A stretch of 64,000 nt of DNA. Origin: Todiramphus chloris collaris (taxonomy: Eukaryota > Chordata > Aves > Coraciiformes > Alcedinidae). Positions within the stretch are counted from its first letter, which is position 1; every line of letters starts with the position of its first letter. Under the pieces are notes generated by a model. It was given only the letters and a program-made list of their open reading frames with translations, was not told where the DNA came from and did no database searches. Position numbers and translations under genes: made by a program. The stretch is taken from the NCBI GenBank assembly GCA_025345505.1, contig JANVCC010000018.1, forward strand, positions 58,614,542 to 58,678,541, written 5' to 3'. Shown piece by piece: positions 1 to 13,670 of this stretch.

Positions 1-3000
1 GCAGTACTCACTGTCGTTACAAATACTTTTTTGAGCTGAAAGTCAGAAATGTAATTCCAAAACTCTTTCTGACTAGAAGTATGATATATTTTGACACCTG
101 TGACCTAAACTCATCCCAAATCTCCTTGAGATCTTGTCTGAATCTAATAGCAGGCTGAATCCCTGTCCCCACTTATATTTTTGTGCATTTTTAACTTTCC
201 TGATGAGAATAGCTTCATTGGCTTCAGTGGGCCGCTTGTGGCAGAAAATTAAGCACATGCATAAACATTTCTAAGCTTTCTACAAATGATGCTCTTCTCA
301 ATAGTGCCTGGATAGCAAAGATCAGCTTGGCTAAGAGTGTAACGTTGACATGACACAATTTGTCAAGGAAATAAATAGCAAAATTTTGGTCATACTTTGC
401 ATGTGAAGAGTTGAAACACAAATAAATTAACTTTAATCAGCAGAGACTAAGCCAGATCAAAACTGGAGTTCTCCAAACCTTCTATCAGCAAAAATCTCAT
501 CATGACCTCTGTCATTGGTCTCACACAGAAATCGATTTTTGGAAAGTCAGTGCATATACATAGTGTCAATTCTTCAAAGGCTTGTGTTACTATAAGTGTA
601 CTTTAATGTATTATTAGAGAAGTGTTTTCTCTAGTTTCTTACATAACTAACATGAATCTATTTGCTTGTCTGATGTAGTATTTTTGTGAATAATTTTGCT
701 AAATATCAGAAATGACATAGAAAAAATCAGTAATCTGCTCATATGTTCCTGACAGCTCCCTTAATGAGTAATGGGATGATACTATATTGATAGTAATTCA
801 AATTATATAACAAATGGATATGTAGCATTAAAAATAAATCAAGGCTTTGTACAATGGTCTGTGTTTCCTAATGTCATTCTACAATTCACGTCAATGACAA
901 ATACATAATAGGAAGCAATTTGTTGGATTCTATGTATTATTTTGAAAATCAGAAGGAAAACTGCTTAAACAAATGCAACCATACATCAATATGAAAATGT
1001 ATTCTAAAGGCAAATAAGATTTTTTTTTGTGTAAGTATGATTTATCATCTGAAGATTGAATGAATCTTCTCTGTTCTAAGAATACTATCAGTTGATGCTT
1101 TGAATGCTTGAAAGAGCAGTACCCAACTGCTTTCAAGTGGGTTTAAATAGATGCTCTGGTCCACTCATGAGAAACCTCACTGACTTTAAAGAAGATAACC
1201 TGTAGTGAGGCAGCTGCCATTGCTCAAACTGTGGTTTCTACATGATGACCTTTTATTGACAGATCACTCAGATGCAGGAAGAATTTCTTTGTATCCTCTT
1301 TTCTTGATGAAAATTATTCTTACACAGTATTTTCCATTCTTTTCTCTCAGTGTCCTGTTACTATGTACAGCGAAGATTGTTTATTCTCTGATAGATCTGA
1401 CAAGGGATAGAAGTAATTAGCTGAGTATGTCTAAACGTGTAAATTCTACTGACTGAAAAGTAAAAGATATTTTATTTTCTTATGGTATCTTTTATCCATG
1501 GGCTGCAAGCACTGAATTTAAAATGTAAATGTAACTAAACTTCATGAAACTACAGTCCATTAAAAAAAGAAAATCATTCCTATAATTCCTACCCAGGTAC
1601 AGAATAATAAGCATGTGTGAGCAGTTAAAGACACATTTTGCAGAAGAAATGGCTGCACATGGTGCCAGGCATATCTGTTGGGATTTCACTGTGGATCAGT
1701 GCCACAGCAGAAAGCAGAACCCAATAGTCCTCTCTCTGGCTTCACAATTTGCTCATTCAACTGCCATTCGAGGATGGTAAATAAGAATATGATGGGTATC
1801 TTAGTGGTCCATTTCTATGTACATACAGGCCAGGGTATTGATCAGTCATTCCTTCTATTGGAGACATATAGTGGTAACCAGCTTTTGGCTTTGCTGCTTA
1901 AACTAGCAACACATACCCAACACTAGATGTGCTATAATCAGCATATGGACTAACAAATGAATACATGAGTGAAACCACATTTAGGAGGGAGAAGATGAAG
2001 GACGATGGACATTTTTTGCCATTACAGATCTGTGAAGATAGGCATTCTTTGAGGCTGGCAGGAAGTTTACTTTCCCTCTATATGTACAGAGTTCATCAGC
2101 ACAAAAGTGAATGATTATTGATTTTATCAGGGAGCTATGCATTTCACACTGCATTGTTACTTTTGTCACACATAAAACCTCATGGAAACTTTGGTGCTGA
2201 TAATAAGAAGCCCCATTACAGGAGGGCTAATATGTTTTCTGAGATGTTAAAGAAAGGGGTACTACAGCAGATTTCTTAATAAAGACTGCTTTAGTAGTTA
2301 GATTCCTATTCCCTCTACATGGTTCCCCAGATCAGCAGTGTCAGTTTGACTTGTATTTGTCTCTCTCTTCACCCATCTCCGGCTCCTCATTGACCATAAT
2401 GGTTCTTAGAGAGGAAAATGTCCTGAATAATGCTGCTGGAAAAAAAGATTAGTGACCATGAAAATTGACAGTGCTCAGTACTTCACAGTAGACACTTAGA
2501 AGCTTAAAGAGTTGTATCCTTCAAGAACTGTTTAAGAAAAATACCTGGTGAGAATTGTCTTGTGTTGTTATTTAAAATATTTTCTAAACAAAAGCTATTT
2601 GAAATACCTTTACCTGATTACCAATCATGCAAACTATATTGGCAATCTTGGTTCAGGTTCACATTCTGCATATAGTCCCACCTCAGAATTGCAACGCATA
2701 AAGTGCAAATTCATCTCAACTCATCCCATGGTTAACTATTGTCTTTATTTGCAGGGGTTTGACTAGGGAGTGGTTACTCAAGGAATAATGGAGGACACTG
2801 CATTTTTCCTAAAGGAAGAGTGCTGAAATTTGTCTCACTTTCCTGGGAGGATAATGTGCATCCCATGACAAACGTGCTGTTTGGTCTGATAAAGAGCCTG
2901 GGAGTAGTAAGATAATACATTGCCCCAGAGGTTAGTCTGTTCTTATTCCAAATTATGTAACATACTTCCAGAATACATTTTATTACTCTTTTCCTACTCT

Positions 3001-4508
3001 TTTATATCAACACATGCTATGATCCTGATTTCTGATATAAGGGCATATTGTAAATCTCCAAACACAGCTTTGAAGTTTAATTTAAATTATTTGACAATGA
3101 TCAATCAGCTGTACTTTTCATAACTAGTGGCATAAGACTTTTGTCTGATGCCCAAGATGTGTCTCCAGGGAGCAGGACATTATATGATGTACTTGGACTA
3201 ATTTAGGCTACCATTTCAAGGGATATCTAGGGTCTTAAGGTGCTTAGACAACTAAAGCCAGAAATCATGGCTTTGGTAACTCCTTCCTTGTTTGACCTCA
3301 AGGCTCTTTGTCCTCTTGGGTATCAGGAGAAGGATCATTGGGATGGATCTGCTATGTCAGGCAGTGGAAGAGAGACTCAGAGTCACTGCATTCCTGACTG
3401 GAGAGAGTTCAAAATTTCAGAGAAGTTTGGAGAACAAAATTTTGGAAGCCACTAAGTCCTTCTCATGCCTGACCAGACTGTCAAAAATGAGAGTGTCTAG
3501 TGACCAGGTCAGGTGGGCAGGGAGTGGTGGGATGGTCCCCGGCTGCCAATACCCTGCCTGGCCACACACAGACAGAGAGCAGGGTAGGACAGGACACAAC
3601 TGGCAGCAGCCCCTGTCCCAGCCATCTTTGTTTAGTAGTAGTCTACTGTTTTCTTACTATGTTTGTGTCACTTCCTTTACATCCTCCTCTTTGCCTCAAC
3701 TTCTCTTGCTGCATGGGATCTTGAAGCTTTCTTCAAAGAGAAAGTTGACAGAGATACTTGTCCTTGCCCTTGCCTAATCCTACTTCCACTCCTACAACTC
3801 TCTTCTCTCACTTTCTGACATACACAGAGATCGAGATTTCTTGGCTTCTTTCCTTTGCTTGGCACTTCTTCCCTTGCACAAGTCATTTTTCAGCTCCACT
3901 TTACTTCTTGTGGTTATTTCTTCTGGCACTTTTTGCTCGTGAGTAAAACCTACCTAAAACTGGCTAGTGAGTCCACTTCCCCCTCCACCTCCTTCTGCTC
4001 TTCTCCCATTCGTGTATTAGCTCCTTGCCCAACCTGTGCGCTTCTGTCCTGGCCCTCACGCTCTCCATTTGGCTGCTGTGTCTTGCTGAAGTTGCTTTCA
4101 GTAAAGACTATAAAAATCTTATTGAATAGAGTGGGACACCACAGTTCTTATTCAGTACTGTGATGATTACAACCTGCACTTTGCCACCTTAACCTATGTG
4201 TTAACCTATATGTTTACAATGGTCTGCCAGACAAATTTCCCTTGCCATGTTATTGTCACAGTTGACCCTCCTGCCTGAGAAGCATGATGCCTCCAAGCCA
4301 ATCTTGACAGTAGTTTGATTGTTGGAGTACTGAAATCACTATCTTCTGTGGTAAATAATGATTTCTCGTATACTTCCCCACACTTGAAGCCTGTTGTTGT
4401 GGTTGTCATGAGGCAAGGATGGTAATTTTTATGCATTCTTAAAGCATATAACATAAGGGGATCATTTTCAGTCCTTCACAAAGGGCTCCTGAGTGCTGCA
4501 GAACCAAC
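1..4508. other. Unique AT-rich non-coding sequence, no gene recognised
   Basis: No repeat family or exon was recognised. The longest open frame runs on the plus strand from 3292 to 3777 (161 codons). It lies in a locally GC-richer, pyrimidine-rich patch, its translation resembles no family I know, and overlapping frames on both strands are open as well, so composition explains it better than coding. The rest contains only frames of 60-100 codons that break at random. It is probably intergenic or intronic. Confidence 0.6.
3601..4100 (+). other. Pyrimidine-rich stretch of unknown origin
   Basis: The plus strand is clearly biased to C and T over about 500 bases, with many short CTTC, TCTC and CCTT runs. 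The bias starts just after a GC-richer patch (3500-3630) and ends shortly before TATAAAAATC (about 4110). The run is too irregular to be a microsatellite. It may be an old, unrecognised transposon or LTR fragment, or simply skewed unique sequence. No coding signal supports a gene. Confidence 0.4.
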
Positions 4509-5843
4509 CATAGAATCACAGAATCATAGAATGGTAGGGGTTGGAAGGGACCTCTGGAGATCATTGAGTTCAACCCCCCCTTCCAGAGCAGGAACACCCA
4601 GGGCAGGCCACACAGGAACAGATCCAGGTGGGTTTTGAAAGTCTCTAGGGAAGGAGACTCCACAACCTCTCTGAGCAGCCTGTTCCAGGGCTCCATCCCC
4701 CTCACAGGAAAGAAGGTTTTCCTCATGTTGAGGTGGAAATGTATGTGTTGTGGTTTGTGACCATTACACCTCTCATCCTATCACAGAGCACAACTGAAAA
4801 GAGACTGGCCCCTTCTACTTGACACCCACCCTTCAGATATTTGTAAACATCCATAAGATCCCCTCTCAGGCTTCTCTTTTCCAGGCTGAGCAGCCCCAGG
4901 GGTCTCACCCTTTCCTCACAGGAGAGATATTCCAGTCCCTTAATCATTCTCATAGCTCTCCATTGGACTCTCTCTAGTATTTCCCTGTCCCTCTTGAACT
5001 GGGGAGACCAGAACTGGACACAATACTCCAGATGTAGTCTCACTAGTTCAGAGTAGAGGGGAGGGAGAACCTCCCTCGACCTGATGGCCACACTCTTCTT
5101 TTTGCACCCCAGGATACCATTGGCTTTCTTGACCAGAAGTGCATTGCTACCCCATGGATAACTTATTGTCCACCAGGACTCCAATGTCCTTCTCCGTGGA
5201 GCTGCTTTCCAGCAGGTGAACCCCTAACCTGTACTGGTGTATGGGGTTATTCCTTGGCAGGTGTAGGACTCTACACTTGCTGTTGTTGAACTTAATTTGG
5301 TTCCCCTTTGCCCAGGTCTCCAGTCTGTCCAGATCTTGCTGGATGGCAGCACAGCATCCCGGTGGATCAGGCACTGCTCCCAGTTTTGTATCATAGCAAA
5401 CTTGCTGAGAGTACACTCTATCCCTTTGTCCAGGTCACTGATGAAGAGGTTGAATAAGAATGAACCCAGGACTGACCCCTGGAGAACACCAGTACTTACA
5501 CATTGCCAGCTGGACTCTGCACCACTGATCACAACCCTCTGAGCTCCATTGTTCAGACAGTTCTCGACCCATCTCACTGTCCGCTCTTCTAATCCACACT
5601 TCCTGCTCTTACCCACAAGGATGTTATGAGAGACAGTATAAAAAGCCTTGCTGAAGGTAAACAACATCCACTGCTCTCCCTGAATCTACCCTTTCAGTCA
5701 CACCATCATAGAAGGCTATTTGATTAGTCAAACGTGACTTCTCTTTAGTAAATCCCTACTGCTTACCCTTGATAACCTTCTTTTCTTCCATGTGCTCAGA
5801 AATGATCTCTAGAATGAGTTGCTCCATCACCTTTCCAGGAATG
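4509..5843 (-). mobile_element. CR1 LINE retrotransposon, 5'-truncated, minus strand
   Basis: Read on the plus strand, the element starts with CATAGAATCACAGAATCATA, the reverse complement of the CR1 3' terminal octamers. The conserved block GGTTGGAAGGGACCTCTGGA and the run CAACCCCCC follow. Upstream in element orientation lies the C-terminal half of ORF2 (reverse transcriptase plus C-terminal region). The 5' end fades near 5843, so about 1.3 kb of a roughly 4.5-kb element remains, the usual 5' truncation from incomplete target-primed reverse transcription. CR1 moves by copy-and-paste using its own endonuclease and reverse transcriptase. This copy has several frameshifts and cannot encode an active enzyme. 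It is the largest transposable element in the window. Confidence 0.96.
4580..5843 (-). pseudogene. CR1 ORF2 remnant: reverse transcriptase and C-terminal region, frameshifted
   Basis: Four overlapping minus-strand frames (about 5667-5224, 5416-5147, 5184-4723 and 4726-4439) together follow the CR1 ORF2 order. They contain the FSKAFYTVSHNIL region of the polymerase domain, VLQGSVLGSFLFNLFISDLD, then CRVLHLPRNNP, the HLEYCVQFWSPQFKRDRE region, SLEKRSLRGDLMDVYKYLKG and finally [20 protein letters not shown]. The frame changes at about 5395, 5180 and 4730. The first change falls in the catalytic Phe-Ala-Asp-Asp box, where one base is missing between Ala and the aspartates, so the active-site Asp pair is lost in the continuous frame. 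Sequence upstream (about 5670-5843) continues the RT domain with further damage. The endonuclease domain and ORF1 are absent. Confidence 0.93.
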
Positions 5844-8024
5844 TAGAAACACAGTCTGCACTTGGAGTAAGTGATTTGTGTTAGGTCTTTGCTTAACGTG
5901 GCAGATTCTGCCCTTGAGATTTTGTCTTATGATTGTGGGAAGTTACTTTTGCAGTATTTCCCAAAATATGGATCTGAAGGTAATCAGATGTATTTGTTAT
6001 TGAAATCCTTAAACCACCATTAACTACACTACATCCTAAATTGTCGTAGCTGCTTTCTTTTAACTCCAGATTAAACCAAACCTAATTTACAAAGAACCAA
6101 CTTTTCAGGTTGCTTGCTTAGGAGGGCAGAATTAGCTCCTTTTGAAATTTTTTACAATAAGAATTTGGAGTAACTAAAAACTACTGTGATTTCTGAAACA
6201 GTGCTTGGGACTGTACTGAGCATACAGTAGAACAAAGTGTGTCTAATCCCCTTAGTTCATGATGAAAGTCTATGCAACTTTGAAATGTATTACTCCCTTG
6301 TTAGCTAATTAGTTTGTTTATCAAATTTCAGCTTTCGTGTCTGTTTTCTTAGACATCAGTTTGCTTTACCACAACTGCCATACTAAGTGGATTTTGTAAT
6401 GCTTGACTACAAACAGAGCACTTCCATATTTATGCTTCTGTCTTTAAACATTTACCCAGCACTAATTAGCACAGTATGATTTTACCACTATTTTTTTCTA
6501 GAACTTTAGCCAATTCCAGGCCATTATTTGAAGACATTTACTTCTTCAGCTGAGGGTAGTGCAAATATAAAAGAGAAGAGAAGTGAGGATCCGAGTGAGA
6601 ACTGTTTCTAATTGGTTTGCAAGGCTTTGAAGGCAGCCGCCTCCTGTGGACTCCCATCTGGAGGTCATCTGAGGTGGTGAGATACAGATAGACTTCCTGT
6701 ATAATTTCCAGCTCAACTTCTTCTCCAAGTTCCTCCTCCTGTTTACTTACAGGACTATTTCCAGAAAGCTCAGCAAACACTTCTGGCAGACCTGAGTGCC
6801 TGCAGCCTCCTCCCAGCCGCAGCAGTTATTAAAACAGATGTGCCAAAATAATTCAGCTACCTGCAGGCCACTTCCTGTAGCATTTCTATTTTCCACACAC
6901 TATGCCTGATTCCTCCTGTTTAAGGCTTGATCCTGCAGACGTTTCATTTTATAAATGAAAGGCTTTAATCGAAGCTCTCTAATTATGCTGGGAATTAGTC
7001 AGAATTGGATGTCAGGATCAGATCTACTCCATCATCTCATGGTTAACTGAGAGAAGAAGCTATTTTTTTGAAAGAAATGTTTGGAGGCACACAGGCATTC
7101 CTGCTGCAAGTGCCAGGTTCTGCATTCCTGCGATTGCCACTGTGGATGAGAATATTCATGCTTGTTGGAACATAATGGAAAGAAATATAGATTACTTTGT
7201 TTTTGGTTCAAAGGAATGTGAAACTTTGCTGTCTCAGATTCTCAGTTTATTCTGGAAATAAGCTACATTGTACTAACATTTACGTGGCCTATTTCTATAG
7301 AGAGAGTGAAATCAGGGAAAGAATGATGAAAACTAATGATGGAGTTTGGTTAATAACTCACCTACTTGAACAACTAAGAAATATAGTTTGTGTGTGTACG
7401 TATAAGCCAGTGTTAAGCAATTTCTGGCATTAGCCCAGTCTGAAGTCTCTCATAAATGAAAATTATAGTATATATATATCTGGTCTTAAATAGATATTCA
7501 CTAGCACTATTGTGAGGAAGACTAGTACTGACACATCTTCCTGTGTGTTCAGCTCTGACCCCCTAAAAATCAAACTGTTTCTAACTTGAGGAACAGGCTG
7601 ACTCATAAGAAAAATAATATAATTATAAAAAATGGTTGAAGAACTCTGCTTTGAAAGATACTTCAGTGAGGGACCACCATCTCTTTTTGTTGGGACCACC
7701 CAACAAAATAAGGCCCTAGACCCTACTAAGAATCTGTAAACACTCCATTAATATTAATATTACTACTATTAATAACAAAGCAAACACCGCTAACATCTTT
7801 GGAAAGAAGATCTAATCCTATCGCTATCAATATGCATGCGATTTAGAGATTAAAACATTAATTCTTTGCAATTAAAATGATCCATTGAATTACTTGTGTC
7901 AAACCATGTCCTATCTCTCATGGGACAATGTGGCTTTAGTGACTTGTTCCCTTTCCTGCCTGATAGAAAAATACACAGAATGAGTACAAGGTCTTGTAAT
8001 ATAATCGTGTCCTACTTTACATCC
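5844..8024. other. Unique AT-rich non-coding sequence
   Basis: No repeat or gene was recognised. From about 6830 to 7060 the sequence is more balanced in composition, with several TAAT cores, a CTGCAGG and the 19-bp near-palindrome at 6942-6960. It could be a conserved regulatory element, but only cross-species alignment could show that. All open frames are 80 codons or shorter. Confidence 0.5.
6942..6960. repeat. Near-perfect 19-bp AT-rich palindrome
   Basis: TTTCATTT and AAATGAAA form 8-bp arms around a TAT centre. A short palindrome like this can be a homodimer site for MADS or homeodomain-type factors, but in AT-rich DNA it is also expected by chance. Confidence 0.5.
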
Positions 8025-8046
8025 TTTTTTTTTTTTTTTTTTTTTT
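8025..8046 (+). repeat. Poly(T) run, 22 T
   Basis: An uninterrupted run of 22 T that passes into AATTAGG. It is either a simple repeat or the reverse-strand poly(A) tail of an old retroposed sequence. Nothing recognisable lies upstream in either reading. Confidence 0.9.
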
Positions 8047-11014
8047 AATTAGGTGAAACATTTCAGAGTTAATGTCATGTTCAGGGAAGAAACTATGGAA
8101 TTCCCAGTCAAACACGTTCTTCATGTAGTTAATTTAGTAAAACAAGACTTTGTAACCAGAATCACACTAAGAACAGTCTCTGATCGGAATTCTTCATAAT
8201 TTTACACAGGATATTTTGCTTCTGCAAAGTGATTTATGTACATTTTATTTACATTAATTGTAATGAGAAAGTGTTATTTTTCATAATTAGCAGAAATGTT
8301 TCACTAACACTGAGCTGGAAATGCTGCAGACCGTGTTATGCCATACACTAAATTAATTGTCTTAATTTGTGCTGTGTTGTCCAATGTATTTTGTCCAAAG
8401 ATTTTTCTTTACTGAAAATGTCCAACTTAATTCTCTCTACAATTTTCCTCACTATTATAAACTGACCACACATACATAGTTAAATTCCCAGCATAAAGCC
8501 TCTTCCAGGTAGTGAAATTATGTAAAACATTTAGTTTTTACCCCCCCAGACAATAGATTCAATGCCTTTAAAATTTAAAAGGTGTATATATACAGTTGCC
8601 TGGAAAAACCTGAAACCTTATGGAGTAAGGCTGAGATTTAAGCTGCTGGCTGCAAGTGTATCTGTTTCATTTCAGGCCCAACTTATTCAGAGTTAATATT
8701 TAATTTTCTATTTTAGGAACTACTATCATAAGAACCTACTGGTTTGTTTTTTCAGGGTGAGGATGGATGCAAGACACTTATTATTCTTTTTGCTCCTAAA
8801 TAAAACTTTCAAGATTTTCTTGAAACATGTTCTTGTTGTGGAAAGCATCAAGCAAAGTATGGTTTTGGCACTTGGTAAAACCTGTCACTCTGTCCAACTC
8901 AGGCAAGAACTGGACATAGGTAAAACATAGATGTGAACTTGATTTTTTTATTGTTTTCACAAATGTCATTGTTGATGCAGCACAATAAGTATAGCTGGCT
9001 TTTCTATAAACGTGTCTTGCTGTGGGATATACTTTCTCACATGTGGGTGTGTATTTAGTCAAAATGGAGAAAAACGTATATTTGAATTTGTCTGTAAAGT
9101 CTTCAAAGTTAAATAAACTAAAAATTCCACTTTGTACAACTGCAACGAAGGAGTATAATATTTCCTTGAACTGAGCATATGGTAAGGCTAAAACAGCAAA
9201 ATGAGATTCATCACAACAAAACATACTTTCCCCTTCCTTGCTTTAATATTGTTAACAGAATTGCCTACAAAGCTTACTCTGACAGTCTCCAGACAACATA
9301 TGTATAGGGAACGTACTATAAATGTTACATAAACCTGGCATGACATGTTGCTTGGTGTGGGAAGATTTTTTTTCAGACTTATAATGCAATTAGCCATTAA
9401 ACCTTTAGATAATATATTTCTGAGATGTCGCCTTAAGATTTCTCTGAACATTGTTGCTTTGCAGATATAAGGGAGCTTGACAAAAATATGGATGGCATAC
9501 GAAAAGATATGTTCAATGTCAATTTTCAATGAGAGTAAAGGCAGAAGATTTAATTAATTGCATTTCCCATTCCTCCTCTCTTGGTGGAGAAGGTAGGTCA
9601 AGATGTGAAAATGAAACACTGCTTTGATTCAGAAAGGAATACTGTAACTGTGCTCCTTTGCTCTACACATCAACACACCTCAAGGCTTTGCTGCCCTGCA
9701 GAGTTCTTTATAACCTTCCTCGCATCTCAGCAGTGACTGATTTATAACCAAGTATGAAAGCCATTACAGACTCTGAAAATGTCATTTACATTATGTAGTA
9801 GACTGTCTGGTTTTAGAAAAGGGGCAAATTAATTGCCAGGCTGCTGTCTATGACTTTTTTATATATATATTAAAAAAAAAAGGTTTAAAAAAAAGAAGCA
9901 GTCTTTGACATTGGACACAACTAAAACACAATATGGCCTGGGTTGTTTTTGGTTTGGGTTTTTTGTTGATATTTCCTGTCCTGTAAAAGCCTGATCCAGG
10001 GCCTTCCAAAGTTCATGAACATTTTTTTCTTTATCTGCAGTGCACTCTGGGTTCTAAGTGCAGAAAGTAACTACAATATTTTTTCCTTAAAATAGATTTT
10101 TACTGTGTATGAAGCATCTGAAACACATGCTTTGTCCTAAACATAGAAATGTGTCATGTGTCAATGCATGCTCCAGAGTGCTAATCTTTTCACTCCTAGA
10201 CCTCTACTCTGTCTTCTTGCAGACTGCTTAATTAAGACTTTGCTTTAAAAGGTACCCATAACGCCCATTGTTCAGGTATCTGCCTTTCTGAGATGAAGAC
10301 AAAGCTGTATCTTCAGTCTTATCACTGATAACACTAAAGTACGTCAGCATCTAGACAGGTGATGGAATTCATAGCCGTTAAGTTTGGTGGTCAGACTGCT
10401 CAACAGTTAGAGAGGGAGAAGTACCTGTGAGTCAGATCTTGAAAAACTCCATAGGCAAGTTTTACCATCATTGTGGAAACTTTTAGTATGTTGGGAGAAC
10501 TGAACTGCAGCATACCATTTATCTCCTGGGGAAGGTGAAGATTTTCATATTCTCTGGTTTCAGGCTATAGCACACCATAGATATAAGTAAATGCAAAGTA
10601 CTCATAGAAGTAACCAACAGAAAATGCCTCCAGAAGAGTAAAAAACTAGAGCAAATGTGTAAAGTTGCTTCCTTGGGACCCTCTCCTAGCCTTTGATGTT
10701 TTGCAGCCCAGTCAGAGATAATGTCTTTGTGTCTACTAGATGTAAATTAATTTCACTCCCATGCACTCAGTCATGTGCAAAACCCAGTTTAGTTCCCTAC
10801 AAATGCAGATAGGCTAAGGAAACAGTAGAGCCTACAGAAGGGCAATTTAGAGCATCTCAGAAAGCTTTTTAGTCTATCAATTAGCAGAGGGATACTAGGA
10901 CTAAATTTATCATGAATGAAAGCTTCCAGATTTTTCCAAACACCCGGAACTTGAGTTCATTCCTTCAAGATTCATAACAGAAGACAAAGAGCAGCTCTTA
11001 CCTGTTCATGCTTA

Positions 11015-11042
11015 TCTGAAGACAGAGGTCTTCAGGCCTGAA
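11015..11042. repeat. Compound palindrome built from CTGAAG/CTTCAG
   Basis: CTGAAGAC and GTCTTCAG form an 8-bp hairpin with a 4-base loop (AGAG) at 11015-11034. The right arm is shared with a perfect 14-bp palindrome, CTTCAGGCCTGAAG, at 11029-11042. The segment can therefore fold in two mutually exclusive ways. No gene is adjacent. Confidence 0.75.
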
Positions 11043-13670
11043 GATCAACGGAGTGGTCTGGTGGGGATAAACGCATGGATAACCAGATGAAGTTACTGTG
11101 GGCTGAGACGGGAAGAAATCTCTCCCTGGTTAGAAGCAATACCTTGAGCATGTTTCTTTTTGAACATCCAGTGTAAGCACAAGTCCAGGAGTGCTGATGT
11201 GTAACAGACTATTCTCACTGTGCTGGGTGTACCTGGAAGAAAAATAAAATGACTAGTCTGCTCAGTAACTTGATCCAAAGAGGTTGACACAATATATGGA
11301 AATACTGAACATACATTTCTCTGCCCAAAAGACCAAATTTATGTTTTGCTCAGGCACAGACTGAACTGTAATGTTGAATCTGTGCTAAGAACTGGCCATC
11401 CTGGTAAGGCAGAAGTTTGTATGCAAGGAATGAATACAGAACTTCCCATTTCTGTGTTAACAGTGCATAAATCCAATGACATGCAGTTCGTCTAATGGAT
11501 ATGTGGAAATGGCAATTTTCTTTTTCTATGGCAGATTTTAGATTTACTAAAGCAAAACCAATCATATAACTTTTTTTTCAGAACAGCCTGTGAGGAAAAA
11601 TCACACATCATTAAACCAATACAAAGATGCTGAATGAAAATGTTTCAAAAGCTGAAAATGTCTGTTATCCCTCAATACTTAAAAAAAAAAATTATAAATT
11701 ATTACAGGGTCTTTGAATCATCCTTCCACAGTATGGCTATTCCAGAACAAATGTCTGCTCATCTTTCCCATTCAACTGTTACTGTTTTGACTACTTGCAT
11801 AGACAGTCTGAATGATCACCTGAACCAAATTTAGTTCAAATGTGGTGCAAATGAGAAGACATTGTTTCATTAAACTATGCTGTTTCCAGAGCAATTCCTG
11901 TTAACAAAATTTAATACAGGGATGAAAATAGTTTAGCATTTCTCCCTTTGCATTGACATAGCTCCCACCTTCCTCCTGATGCAACTGGTTCCTGGTTCAA
12001 CAAGCAGGACATCCTATTTTCAAGAAATAAGCTAAAGTAAGAAAGGGGGACACCTTTTGACTTCGGCCTAAACATCCAAGTGATATTTACTCATGCTTAT
12101 CAGGATAGTTCCAACTAGGATGAAATTTGCATTTTACAAGAATAATTTTTCTATGAGGCCTCTGGCTTAAGAGGGCGAGGGAGATCCGGGGATGCATAAG
12201 TTTATTTTAAGAATAATCTTTTAAGAAATTTGTACTTTCATAGCTGAGCCTCCCTGCTTCCTTCCTCAGAACCTCTGGCCAGGTGCTGGTTAATAATGTG
12301 CTACTGATTTTGCCCTAATGAAACATGAAGTCCTCCTTGTCTGCCAGTATACCACATCTCAGTCCACACTTACAACCACACTTACAAGTCTGAAATTTCA
12401 AGGGAGAAGCATCAAAGACACTGAAATTTGGTAGCAGCAGTAAACATACTTCTATCTGCTCTGATCTCCCACACATTGGTGATCACTTACAGGATAGTCA
12501 GGCTTTCTCTGAGCTGTGTATCCACTGCTGGTGTTTCTGCTTTCAGTGTGCTCACATGGATTAACATGTATGTATGCAGGAGTTTTCTTCCACTCTGTTT
12601 TCCTTCTATTCAATTTGTATGAGTAACAACTTGCTAATGATGCCAAGCTGAAAGCTTCTGAACCTTTTACATCCTCTGAAGATTCCCAGTCGTCTCTCAT
12701 TGTTATATTTCTCAACACGTATAATGAATTTTTGATGGAGACAAAATTGCATTGACTTCAAGTCATTCTGTCTGTATAGAAATGCTCATCACTTACATGC
12801 CTTAATTTCAGAAGTAACGCTAGTAATACTGCTCAAAGCCTCTTTGAAATGCAAAAAGTTCTTTCAACAATATCTTTAGAGAATTGATTTATTTTAATAA
12901 TAACAGAAACTGATATGGGCTAAGAGCCGGGTATGGCTGGTCCAAACAATTTTTAGAAAACGGACAAATAATGTAAATAATACCTTGCAATAGTAGTGGC
13001 TTTGTGTAAAATTATCTCACATTTGCAGCCTGTTGCTAATATTACCTGCTCCCTATCACTGCTCTCCTCTGGTTTCTGAAAAGTAATTGCTGCTGCTATC
13101 TGAAAGAACAGAATGTTTTGGTATTATTATTTATCATTGTTGTCCTCATAATACATTTTTTATAAGCTTGATATCTGAAGGATTTTAATACAATGCAAAT
13201 ATATGATTTAAACCACAGTCAGAGATGCTGTTCTTGGAACTCCTAGATGTGTTTTCCTAGTGAAGAATCCTTGTTTTAGAGATGCAGTGGGCCCTCGCTA
13301 CATTTCCTGGAGGAAAAGCATCCATATGGTTGAAACCATCACCACAATTGGCACTAATTGGGAGTCCTTGTGAAAGTTTGAGCAGAGACCAAGGTTTTAA
13401 TCAGCAAGGAGTACAAAACGCCCACTCAACACCTTGTGCTGGGCTTCTCCATGGCAGTGTTAGACACATTGTCATGGCAATTGAGAAAGTTTGCACTGCT
13501 GTGCGTTAGATAATTAGAAGACTTGATTCCCTGGAACTGCTATTCTGGAACCTTGCACTAAACTCTAATTTTTCTTAACTCTGTTTCTAACAGATAAGAA
13601 AGAAAGGCAATGTCTTTTGTTGAAAAAAAACTGCAATTCGATATTCAGCAGCTGCATTGCATCGGAGAAT

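Noticed and set aside
3292..3777. 161-codon plus-strand open frame as a gene
   Set aside because: No recognisable domain, no splice context, and overlapping frames are open on both strands in a compositionally biased patch.
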